42,101 nt of DNA from assembly GCF_000747095.1 (NCBI RefSeq), contig NZ_JQGL01000013.1, forward strand, positions 1 through 42,101, given 5' to 3'. Origin of the DNA: Sulfuricurvum sp. MLSB (GTDB lineage Bacteria > Campylobacterota > Campylobacteria > Campylobacterales > Sulfurimonadaceae). The translations under genes and the position numbers were made by a program. The notes beneath the pieces were generated by a model. The model worked only from the letters and a program-made list of their open reading frames with translations. It did no database searches and was not told where the DNA came from. How positions within the stretch are numbered: position 1 is the first letter of the stretch; each line of letters begins with the position of its first letter. Shown here piece by piece: positions 1-6,879 of this stretch.

Positions 1-122
1 CCCTGTATCAGATTATCGGGCAACATCGGAGGATGAAGTTTTACATAGATTAACAATGCGGCGGCAATGAATAAAAATGCGATGAGCGCGCCGAGCCAGT
101 ATTTTTTGAGGATCGGAATCAT
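1..122 (-). CDS. HlyD-like membrane fusion (adaptor) protein, N-terminal part
   Basis: Only the first 40 codons lie in the window; the gene continues past base 1. The ATG is at 122-120 and the peptide begins MIPILKKYW, followed by one hydrophobic segment (about residues 9-27) and then the stretch LHPPMLPDNLIQ. A short cytoplasmic start, one inner-membrane anchor and a proline-rich turn of this kind are typical of HlyD/EmrA-type periplasmic adaptors, which join an inner-membrane pump to a TolC channel. It is divergent from a TolC-like gene at 229, which fits an efflux or secretion set. The family call rests on a short fragment and on this context. Confidence 0.55.
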   Translation of the reverse strand, partial: MIPILKKYWLGALIAFLFIAAALLIYVKLHPPMLPDNLIQ

Positions 123-153
123 AGGGTTTCCATTGTCTCTTGATTTGGATCAT

Positions 154-159
154 CTTATA
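154..159 (-). promoter_or_regulatory. -10 box for the HlyD-like gene
   Basis: The minus strand reads TATAAG here, about 32 bases upstream of the adaptor ATG. No clear -35 box is seen, as is usual in Campylobacterota. Confidence 0.45.
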
Positions 160-200
160 GCGTTCTTCCTTAATTCAGTATCAATTAATCGGAGCGTGAT

Positions 201-206
201 TATATT
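201..206 (+). promoter_or_regulatory. -10 box for the TolC-like gene
   Basis: TATATT lies 22 bases before the proposed ATG at 229 and is preceded by TGAT. It would give a leader of about 15 bases that carries the AAAAGGAG ribosome site. Confidence 0.45.
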
Positions 207-228
207 GTGGCATGGAAAAGGAGATTGC

Positions 229-1515
229 ATGAAGCGGCTGCTTCCTTTCATTCTACCAACTGTTATCTGGGCGCAAAGCTATCCGGAAGTGATCGCGCGC
301 ATCGACAAATCGCTTGCCGTCCAAAGTGCCGAACAACTGGAGAAGGCGGCTTTGGAAAGTTACCGTGCCGCCGAAGGAAAACATTTGCCGTCCGTGGATG
401 CGCAACTGAGCGCCGTGAAGCTCAACCGGACGCCTACCGTCATGTTCGCATCATCGCCGATGCAGACCGGAAGCAGAAACAAAGTGTCGGGAGAATTGTC
501 GCTGACCTATCCTTTTTTTAGCGGCTTTGCTATTACCGCTTCGGCCGAAAAGGCTAAACTCAATCACGAAAAAGCGGCGCTTCATGTGGCTGATCTGAAA
601 CGCAACCTGTATTTGAATGCGACCGTTCTTTATGCCGGTGCCGCCGCTTTCGACAGTGTGATCGCGGCTCAGGAGGAAGCGAAAAAAGCCATCGAAGAGT
701 CGTACAAAAAAGCCCAAGGGCTTCATCGAAACGGCATGCTTGCCCCTTCAGCCTTGTACGCGATCGAAGCCAAAGGCTATGAGATCGATGCGCAGCTTAC
801 CGAAAGCCGCAATGCACAACGACGGCTGCTGAATCGCCTCTCTTATTTGGCGGATATGCCAGTGGACGAAGTCGCCCTCCCCTCAAAGGACCTTTTTATC
901 CCGGTGCAAGGGCAGATCGAACAGACGGCACTTACGGAACGCGAAGATCTGCTGAGTCTGGAAAAAATGGTAGGGATAGCACGCAGCGACAGTACGCTTG
1001 CACAAAGCCGTTGGTATCCGAACATCGCATTTGTGGCTTCCCTAAAGCGGCAGGGAGATACCTTCGAACTCAACGGAGACGGATACGCCAATGCGGATCA
1101 AAGTTATGCCGGAGCGATCGCCTCGTGGAATATTTTTAGCGGCATGAGCGACCGGCACACTCTGGAATCGTCCAAAGCGGCCGAAATGGCCGCTGTCGCC
1201 GCAGTAGAAGATTATAAACGTCAAATCGCGCTTGAAATACGTAACACGCAGTTACAAATCGAGGGCACCCGCAGCAAACTCTTGAGCGCGCAGATGCAAA
1301 TTAAAGCTGCCGAGGAATATGCGAATCTGACACGCGGACGTTTTGACAATCAGCTTGCCAGTGCTGACGAACTGAGCCGGTCGATTGCCGATCTGGCCGG
1401 CGCAAAATCGAATGCGGCCGCGCTGGAAAGCGAATTGTTTAATCTGACGATCTCTCTGTGGCTTCAAGGGGGGCTTGAGGTTTACCGGAAAAAAGCCTTG
1501 TCCGAGACGCCCTGA
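229..1515 (+). CDS. TolC family outer membrane efflux protein
   Basis: This 428-residue protein begins with a short signal peptide (MKRLLPFILPTVIWA). It then has the long alternating helices of TolC-type outer membrane factors, in two similar halves: one with LSLTYPFFSGFAITASAEKAKL at about residues 90-111, and a second with ASWNIFSGMSD at about 300-310 followed by another long helix. Such proteins form trimeric channels through the outer membrane and periplasm for type I secretion or tripartite efflux. The start at 229 is chosen because AAAAGGAG lies just upstream and the signal peptide begins there; the in-frame ATG at 67 would add a nonsense N-terminus and span the promoter. The divergent HlyD-like gene is its likely partner. 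The substrate cannot be inferred. Confidence 0.88.
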   Translation: MKRLLPFILPTVIWAQSYPEVIARIDKSLAVQSAEQLEKAALESYRAAEGKHLPSVDAQLSAVKLNRTPTVMFASSPMQTGSRNKVSGELSLTYPFFSGFAITASAEKAKLNHEKAALHVADLKRNLYLNATVLYAGAAAFDSVIAAQEEAKKAIEESYKKAQGLHRNGMLAPSALYAIEAKGYEIDAQLTESRNAQRRLLNRLSYLADMPVDEVALPSKDLFIPVQGQIEQTALTEREDLLSLEKMVGIARSDSTLAQSRWYPNIAFVASLKRQGDTFELNGDGYANADQSYAGAIASWNIFSGMSDRHTLESSKAAEMAAVAAVEDYKRQIALEIRNTQLQIEGTRSKLLSAQMQIKAAEEYANLTRGRFDNQLASADELSRSIADLAGAKSNAAALESELFNLTISLWLQGGLEVYRKKALSETP

Positions 1516-1559
1516 TCGCTCAACGATCCGCCCGGCTAAGACAGCTTTTTTTGACCATT

Positions 1560-1805
1560 TTATTCCATTCCGATCAGGGCGCGCCCTTTTTTGTTGAGAT
1601 AAAAAGTCTCGTAACCGTCATCACCGATGCTCATGCACTCTCCCAAATACCCTTCGTCGTAAAGCTCGGATACGATCGTGCGTACCTGATCCGCATCCAT
1701 GCGGGCGTATTCGGCAATGTCATCGGCTTCATAGATATTGTATTCGGTCTCGTCGCTAAGTGAAAAAATCGCTTGCATGACCCGCAGCTTGGTTGCGTTC
1801 ATCAT
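1560..1805 (-). CDS. Small winged-helix-like protein coupled to nifQ
   Basis: An 81-residue acidic protein whose pattern (LRVMQAIFSL, then DDIAEYARMDADQVRTIVSELYDEGYL, then a short beta-like stretch ending YLNKKGRALIG) resembles a compact winged helix-turn-helix domain. Its ATG overlaps the stop of the NifQ-like gene as ATGA (1802-1805), so the two are probably translationally coupled. There is no second domain, so it could be a DNA-binding regulator or a winged-helix protein-interaction module. I do not recognise a named family. The fold is inferred from the sequence pattern only. A second in-frame ATG immediately follows the first. Confidence 0.75.
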   Translation of the reverse strand: MMNATKLRVMQAIFSLSDETEYNIYEADDIAEYARMDADQVRTIVSELYDEGYLGECMSIGDDGYETFYLNKKGRALIGME

Positions 1806-2131
1806 GCGCTTGCCTCCGAAATAAGGCAGGAAAAGCAGTGTTCATGGTCGTTGCACGACGCGCACGCCGGAGCCACTTTTCCGATTGCATCGTAAAGAAA
1901 CTTTTTCCAGAGCTTATCTTTGGGTTTAAGCTCGGCAAGCGGAGGAAAATGTTTGGCCATATACGCACCCATTTGAATACGGTTTTTAAAGCCCAAATCC
2001 TGATAAAGATGGTTCATTTCCAGGGATTTACGGGCGATCAGCGGGGCAACGACATACCTTGCTTCATCGTCGACGGCGTATTTTTTCAGATAGGTTTCGA
2101 TTTCGTGACGCATTGCATCGTGTTCGCTCAT
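1802..2131 (-). CDS. nifQ: NifQ-like protein (molybdenum delivery for nitrogenase cofactor)
   Basis: NifQ is an iron-sulfur protein thought to pass molybdenum to NifEN/NifH for FeMo-cofactor synthesis. This 109-residue protein has the typical NifQ core: DLGF at 45-48, AKHFPPL at 59-65 and LWKKFLYDAIG at 74-84, ending in a cysteine cluster C90-x2-C93-x5-C99-x2-C102. Classical NifQ has C-x4-C-x2-C-x5-C, so here the first cysteine is missing (K85 stands there) and an extra one appears at the end, keeping four. It is shorter than the usual 160-200 residues. Start at 2131 is supported by GGGAGG seven bases upstream; the longer frame from 2167 lacks this. Neighbours include nifA and nifT/nifU. Confidence 0.75.
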   Translation of the reverse strand: MSEHDAMRHEIETYLKKYAVDDEARYVVAPLIARKSLEMNHLYQDLGFKNRIQMGAYMAKHFPPLAELKPKDKLWKKFLYDAIGKVAPACASCNDHEHCFSCLISEASA

Positions 2132-2176
2132 GGCATCCCTCCCAAAAGGTTTGCCGATAGAATGCAATTTCTGTAC

Positions 2177-2209
2177 GCGGGTTAATTGACCCGCAGACGC
2201 GTCCGTCTG
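2177..2209 (-). repeat. Two adjacent inverted repeats between ald and the nifQ-like gene
   Basis: GCGGGT-TAATTG-ACCCGC (2177-2194) is a perfect 6-bp inverted repeat. It is followed directly by CAGACG-CGTC-CGTCTG (2194-2209), another perfect 6-bp one. They share one base and lie 46-78 bases upstream of the nifQ-like ATG. No T-run follows on the minus strand, so they do not look like an ordinary intrinsic terminator; they could be an operator or an mRNA processing or stability structure. Confidence 0.6.
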
Positions 2210-2258
2210 ACGAAGAGGCGAAGAAAACTAAGGATCGAGTCGGCTTGGTCGATTTCGT

Positions 2259-3356
2259 TCAGAGCAGTGCTTTGCATTCCATTCCGTGAGCTTCCGCGAC
2301 GGCTCGGTTCATAATATAACCGCCGAATACGTTCAGAGCTGTTCCGAGGGTTTCGTCTCTGAGCAAGCGGTTTAGCGGCGTGTGCGCGATACGCAGAAGA
2401 TAGGGCAACGTCGCGTTGGTAAGGGCGATTGTCGATGTGCGCGGATACATACCCGGCATGTTGGCAACGCAGTAATGGACGATACCATCTACGTCAAACG
2501 TGGGATTTGAATGGGTTGTGGGACGGGATGTTTCGAAGCATCCTCCCTGATCGATCGAAACATCGACCAGGACAGAACCTTTTTTAAGGAGAGAGAGCAT
2601 TTCGCGGGTGATGAGTTTCGGGGCCTTGGCTCCGGGGATTAAAACGGTTCCGATAATGAGATCAGCACTCTTGATACTATTTAATATTGACTCATGCGAC
2701 GAGTAATGAAAAGTTACCCGCGGGTTCATGACGTCGCGCAGATACCCGAGTCGTTCGGTATTGATATCAAACAGCGATACTTCGGCTCCAAGCCCTGCTG
2801 CGGCATCGGCAGCTGCTTTGCCGGCAACCCCCGCACCCAAAACGACAACGTGCCCCGGTTCCGTACCGACAGCGCCGCCCATAAGCCGTCCGCTTCCGCC
2901 GTAATAGCGCCCGAGATGGACAGACCCGAACAGAGTCGCCATCCGTCCGGCAATTTCGCTCATCGGTTCGAGCAACGGCAAACGCCGGCCGACCCGCAAT
3001 GTCTCGTACGCGAATGCGCTCACGTTTCGATCACGGAGTATCTCGGTGAGGCATTTATCTGCGGCAAGATGCAGATAGGTAAAAAGAATATGTCCCTCAC
3101 GCAGGCGTGGGTATTCGGGTTCGATGGGTTCTTTCACCTTGACGATCATTTCCGCTTTTTCCCATAGATAATTCACGTCGTCTATGATCTCCGCTCCGGC
3201 CATTCCGTAGGCTTCGTCTTCAAATCCGCTGCCGATACCCGCACTTTTTTCGATGAGTACGGTATGGCCGGAGTGCACTGCCTCACGTACACCCGCAGGG
3301 GTCATACCTACGCGAAACTCGTCGGCTTTAATCTCTTTTGGAACTCCGATTATCAT
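2259..3356 (-). CDS. ald: Alanine dehydrogenase
   Basis: A 365-residue protein matching L-alanine dehydrogenase (alanine + NAD+ to pyruvate + ammonium) along its full usual length. Visible marks are the start MIIGVPKEIK, EFRVGMTP near residue 13, the substrate-site lysine in VKVKEP (about 74), the Rossmann motif VVLGAGVAGKAA at about 171-182, and DQGGCFETSRPTTH near 269. AGGGGG precedes the ATG. The gene starts inside the end of the upstream SagB-like gene (29-base overlap), so they should be co-translated. Its place in a nif-linked chain suggests a role in handling newly fixed ammonium or redox balance, but that is inference. Confidence 0.93.
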   Translation of the reverse strand: MIIGVPKEIKADEFRVGMTPAGVREAVHSGHTVLIEKSAGIGSGFEDEAYGMAGAEIIDDVNYLWEKAEMIVKVKEPIEPEYPRLREGHILFTYLHLAADKCLTEILRDRNVSAFAYETLRVGRRLPLLEPMSEIAGRMATLFGSVHLGRYYGGSGRLMGGAVGTEPGHVVVLGAGVAGKAAADAAAGLGAEVSLFDINTERLGYLRDVMNPRVTFHYSSHESILNSIKSADLIIGTVLIPGAKAPKLITREMLSLLKKGSVLVDVSIDQGGCFETSRPTTHSNPTFDVDGIVHYCVANMPGMYPRTSTIALTNATLPYLLRIAHTPLNRLLRDETLGTALNVFGGYIMNRAVAEAHGMECKALL

Positions 3357-4590
3357 ATTTTCCCCCTATCGCCACCGCATACAGCAACGGCATGTTGGAC
3401 CAGCGTAACGCTTCCTCATCGTAAAATGCACCGATGCCGCTGCACCCTATGCCGTTGTGTTCGGCTAAGAGGTACAGTCCGTGAGCATATATACCCGCTT
3501 CAATGTGAGAGTGTGAATCGAAACGAACAGAAAAAATCAATGATACCACACTCGCGTTTGAAATAAAACGCTGTTCCAAAAGAAGATGAACGGCATCAGC
3601 CGAGAAATTGCCGTTTTGAATCTTCATCCCGTTCCGATAAATGCCTGTATGCATGGGATGTACGACGATATGAAGGACGTCAAGCGACTCACTGTACGAC
3701 AGTTGTAATATTTCCCTGATTGCTTCAGCTTTCATTGTCTGAGGGGAAAAATCACGTGCACTCCGCCGCGTTAGATTTACATTTTCATCCCAGATCGGCC
3801 GAATGACAAGCGGATAATCGGTATAGGCGCCTTCGTGCGCAACCGCTTCTGTCAGCTTTGAATCACGGTACAGATAGTCGCACGGCGCGACCGTCATCAA
3901 TGCTGATTCCAAAGCGACGGCAGGTCTGGATGACGGCACTCCGACAGCAAAGACGGATGCAATGAATTCACCCTCGCCCATCCCCATAATTCGGTTAAGA
4001 CCCAAAATGTCCATATCGGACAATTTTGTCGTCGGCAATCCGAAATAGTTCACGACGTACTGCAAAGCCGCAATTTGATGCCCAAGGTCCAGATAGACAT
4101 AGCGCCATGCTCTTAGAGCGTATTTCCATGCCGAACGAAACGGGACCACGGAAAACATAACGACGCATCCGTTAAAGCGGCGGTCGATGCCGATATACGG
4201 CTCGATTCCATCACGTTCTATCTCGCGGATGAGAACGATGGAAGCGGACGCTGCATCCCAATGGTAAATACCGTCGAGAAACCCTGATACGTTACGAATC
4301 TGCAGATACATTTCCAAGGGATGAAGATTTCCGGCCGAGGGGACGTTAAGACGATAATACGGCTTGCCAGACACCGTATGCCGGTCGGTAATACACCGTA
4401 CCCGTCCAAGCCAAAAAAGCGGTAAATTGCCCTCGATCGCAATACGGTAGCAAAAATCGGGATAACGTTTGAAGAGTGAGGGCTGAGTCCTCCATTCCAA
4501 AAAAGTCGTTTTTCGGGCGACTGATTGCGGCGTGAGGAGCGTTGCGTGACGCATGCGAACGTCAGACGCCCATCCAGTTTTCGTGCTCAT
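3328..4590 (-). CDS. SagB/ThcOx-type nitroreductase-like protein, two tandem domains
   Basis: A 420-residue flavin-dependent nitroreductase-superfamily protein. The first domain has LFKRYPDF and then PYYRLNVPSAGNLHPLEMYL, where the PSAGNLHP motif is diagnostic of SagB-like oxidases. It continues with LDLGHQIAALQYVVNYFGL and MGMGEGEFIASVFAVG. A second similar half carries SARDFSPQTM, LHIVVHPM and GCSGIGAFYDEEAL. SagB proteins oxidise thiazolines/oxazolines in peptide natural products, but no YcaO or precursor peptide gene is next to it, so the substrate is unknown. The start is uncertain: ATG 4590 overlaps the peroxiredoxin gene by 29 bases and keeps the usual dozen residues before the first motif; ATG 4554 leaves a 7-base gap. 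Confidence 0.82.
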   Translation of the reverse strand: MSTKTGWASDVRMRHATLLTPQSVARKTTFLEWRTQPSLFKRYPDFCYRIAIEGNLPLFWLGRVRCITDRHTVSGKPYYRLNVPSAGNLHPLEMYLQIRNVSGFLDGIYHWDAASASIVLIREIERDGIEPYIGIDRRFNGCVVMFSVVPFRSAWKYALRAWRYVYLDLGHQIAALQYVVNYFGLPTTKLSDMDILGLNRIMGMGEGEFIASVFAVGVPSSRPAVALESALMTVAPCDYLYRDSKLTEAVAHEGAYTDYPLVIRPIWDENVNLTRRSARDFSPQTMKAEAIREILQLSYSESLDVLHIVVHPMHTGIYRNGMKIQNGNFSADAVHLLLEQRFISNASVVSLIFSVRFDSHSHIEAGIYAHGLYLLAEHNGIGCSGIGAFYDEEALRWSNMPLLYAVAIGGKYDNRSSKRD

Positions 4591-5110
4591 GCCCTTTTTT
4601 CTTGAAATTTGCGGCTTTATCGACCGCTTCGATGCATTTATCGTAATCCACTTCATCGGTGATTTCGGCAACGACCTCTTTGTAGCTGATGAGTCCCTCC
4701 TGATCGATGACGAATACCGCTCGTGCCAGACGGTCTTTGAGTTTTCCGTCGCTGATAAGCAGACCGTATTTTTTGGCGAAATCCCGGTTCGTATCGATGA
4801 CAACATCGGCGCCGTCGATCCCCTCGCGCGTTACGAAATCCCGGACAAATTCCACATCATCCGTAGTGATCATGACCGTTTTGAGCTTTTTGAACTGCTT
4901 GATGAGATCATTGAATTTTTTGGCTCCGAGTGAGCATACTTCGGTTTTGAGCGAAGGGATGGCGATAAGAAGCTGCGCGGTCGGGGCAATCATTCCAATG
5001 ACATTCTGGTTTCCGTCGATTTGCGTTACGCGTGCCGCCGGCGCTTCTCGCCAGATGCCCATCTCTTTTCCCTCTAGCGGGGTCGGTGTTCCGTGTACGG
5101 TGATCTGCAT
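4562..5110 (-). CDS. Tpx-like atypical peroxiredoxin
   Basis: A 182-residue thioredoxin-fold peroxidase. The peroxidatic motif P-x3-T-x2-C reads PSLKTEVC with the active cysteine at C59. Flanking segments LLIAIPSLKTEVCS, FNDLIKQF and AVFVIDQEGLISYKEVV follow the Tpx pattern. Standard Tpx uses a resolving cysteine near residue 95; none is present there, and the only other cysteine is C159 near the C-terminus, so it may work as a 1-Cys enzyme or use C159. Start at 5110 is fixed by AAGGAG eight bases upstream. It heads the minus-strand chain divergent from nifA, where oxygen and peroxide protection of nitrogenase would make sense (inference). Confidence 0.85.
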   Translation of the reverse strand: MQITVHGTPTPLEGKEMGIWREAPAARVTQIDGNQNVIGMIAPTAQLLIAIPSLKTEVCSLGAKKFNDLIKQFKKLKTVMITTDDVEFVRDFVTREGIDGADVVIDTNRDFAKKYGLLISDGKLKDRLARAVFVIDQEGLISYKEVVAEITDEVDYDKCIEAVDKAANFKKKGHEHENWMGV

Positions 5111-5211
5111 TGTTACTCCTTGTAGGGCTTTGTCACGATAGTGCAAAATAAGTTCTAAAAACTGCCTATTTTTTATCCACATGAATCCCGGTTCATTGCA
5201 CTGTTTTGTAC

Positions 5212-5217
5212 TACAAT
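5212..5217 (+). promoter_or_regulatory. Possible -10 box for nifA
   Basis: TACAAT lies 31 bases before the nifA ATG, in the 137-base region shared with the divergent peroxiredoxin gene. No GG-N10-GC sigma-54 pattern was found in this region on either strand. Confidence 0.35.
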
Positions 5218-5247
5218 TAGTCCATAACTTAGACAAAAGACTGCAAA

Positions 5248-6870
5248 ATGATGACCTTTGAAGCCAACATTCCAAGCCGTGAAGAGTGCCAGACCTGCTC
5301 GCTCACCTTTGCGTATAAAGAAATCAATCTGTTATATGAAGTGGCCGTGATGCTGACCAGCACAACCGATATCCATGAGAGCGTAGAGAAGGCGATGCGT
5401 CGCCTGAAGCAGCATGGATATCTGGAGAGATGTGCCCTTTTCCGCAAAAAAGAAGATGCGGATGAACTGGAGCTGTTGATATCGATCGATCTGGAGCCGT
5501 ATCAGAAAAAGATGGCAATCTACCGCTTTGGCGAAGGCGCTACGGGTCTGGCAGCCAAAAGCCGCGAGCCGATCGTCATCGAGAATATCCACAACAACAT
5601 CAATTATCTAAACAAGATGGGGAATATTTCGACGCAGATGGTCTCATATGTTGCCGTACCGCTGCTTCAGGATGAAGAGGTAATCGGTGTCATCTCAGCC
5701 AATATCGGTAAAAGCAGTCCGTTGAATTTTGATGAAATCGTCCGTATGCTCACCATTGTCGGCTCGTTGTTTGTGGGTGCACTCAAAGTTCAGCAGACGA
5801 TTACACAGGAAAAAGAGTCCTTGAGCGAACTCAAGACGTATTACAAAGAAGAGATGCAAAAAGACTACAAATTTGAAAACATTGTCGGACGTTCCACGCG
5901 GATGCAACAGGTGTTTTCGATGATTAATACCGTCGCGCCAACCGATGCGACGATACTGATCCGCGGGGAAACGGGAACCGGGAAAGAACTTATCGCCACC
6001 GCCATCCACAATCTGAGCCGCCGCCAAAACGGCCCGTTCATCAAACTCAACTGTGCGGCTATCAGTGAGACGCTTCTGGAAAGCGAACTTTTCGGTCACG
6101 AAAAAGGGGCGTTTACCGATGCGCGGGAGATGCGCAAGGGACGCTTTGAACTAGCCGATGGAGGGACGCTGTTTCTGGATGAAATCGGCGATATCACACC
6201 CTCGTTGCAGGTCAAACTTCTGCGCATTTTACAGGAGCAGGAATTTGAGCGGGTCGGCGGTACCAAAACGATCAAAACCAATGTCCGGCTCGTTGCCGCA
6301 ACGAACCGAAATCTTGAAGAGATGGTACGCAAGGGAGAGTTTCGCGAAGACCTGTTTTACCGCCTGAACGTTATTCCGATTAACCTGCCGCCGTTGCGGG
6401 AGCGGTATGAAGACGTGAAACTCTTAATCGAGCATTATCTTCACCGATTTATGAAAGAACACCGCAAAATGATGCATTTTACGAAAGCGGCAATGGAACT
6501 GCTGCTTGATTACCCATGGCCTGGCAATATTCGGGAACTGCAAAACACAATGGAGCGGATCGTCCTGATCTGTCCTGACGGCGAAATTCAGCCGGAGATG
6601 CTCAGTCACGTTCTGCCGTTTAACTATCAAAAACTGTACATGCAAAGCGATGATCATGCTATGCCCATGGCGCCCTCATCGACTCAGCCAGCTCCGAAAG
6701 AACTGGCAAACGGCCCGATAACCAAAAAGACTCTTCAGGAACTTGAACGCGAATCAATCATTCAAGCGCTTATGGATTCGCACGGGATTCAGACAAAAGC
6801 GGCACGTTCTCTGGGAATGACGGCACGCCAGATCGGCTACAAGATCAAACAATACGGCATCGAGATCTGA
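5248..6870 (+). CDS. nifA: NifA, sigma-54-dependent activator of nitrogen fixation genes
   Basis: This 540-residue activator has an N-terminal GAF domain (about 28-185), an AAA+ ATPase domain (about 209-445) with Walker A GETGTGKE near 240 and Walker B GGTLFLDEIGD, an arginine-rich REDLFYRLNVIPINLPPLRER segment, and a C-terminal Fis-type helix-turn-helix (about 495-540: QTKAARSLGMTARQIGYKIKQYG). The order GAF-AAA-HTH and the overall similarity indicate NifA rather than NtrC, which has a receiver domain. Two odd points: the sigma-54-contacting GAFTGA loop reads GAFTDA (D291), and the N-terminus carries C14-x2-C17. The inter-domain cysteine cluster of oxygen-sensing NifA proteins is absent, and no NifL gene is adjacent. 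Two ATGs stand in tandem at the start and the ribosome site is weak. Confidence 0.92.
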   Translation: MMTFEANIPSREECQTCSLTFAYKEINLLYEVAVMLTSTTDIHESVEKAMRRLKQHGYLERCALFRKKEDADELELLISIDLEPYQKKMAIYRFGEGATGLAAKSREPIVIENIHNNINYLNKMGNISTQMVSYVAVPLLQDEEVIGVISANIGKSSPLNFDEIVRMLTIVGSLFVGALKVQQTITQEKESLSELKTYYKEEMQKDYKFENIVGRSTRMQQVFSMINTVAPTDATILIRGETGTGKELIATAIHNLSRRQNGPFIKLNCAAISETLLESELFGHEKGAFTDAREMRKGRFELADGGTLFLDEIGDITPSLQVKLLRILQEQEFERVGGTKTIKTNVRLVAATNRNLEEMVRKGEFREDLFYRLNVIPINLPPLRERYEDVKLLIEHYLHRFMKEHRKMMHFTKAAMELLLDYPWPGNIRELQNTMERIVLICPDGEIQPEMLSHVLPFNYQKLYMQSDDHAMPMAPSSTQPAPKELANGPITKKTLQELERESIIQALMDSHGIQTKAARSLGMTARQIGYKIKQYGIEI

Positions 6871-6879
6871 TTTCGGGAT

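Noticed and set aside
67-228. Upstream extension of the TolC-like gene from ATG 67
   Set aside because: It has no ribosome site, spans both divergent promoters and overlaps the HlyD-like gene; the signal peptide begins at 229.
1513-1552. Terminator after the TolC-like gene (GATCG...CGATC and a later T-run)
   Set aside because: The small stem and the T-run are separated by over 20 bases, so they do not form an intrinsic terminator.
4591-4806. N-terminal extension of the SagB-like gene up to 4806
   Set aside because: It would run far into the peroxiredoxin gene in another frame and its translation is unlike the family.
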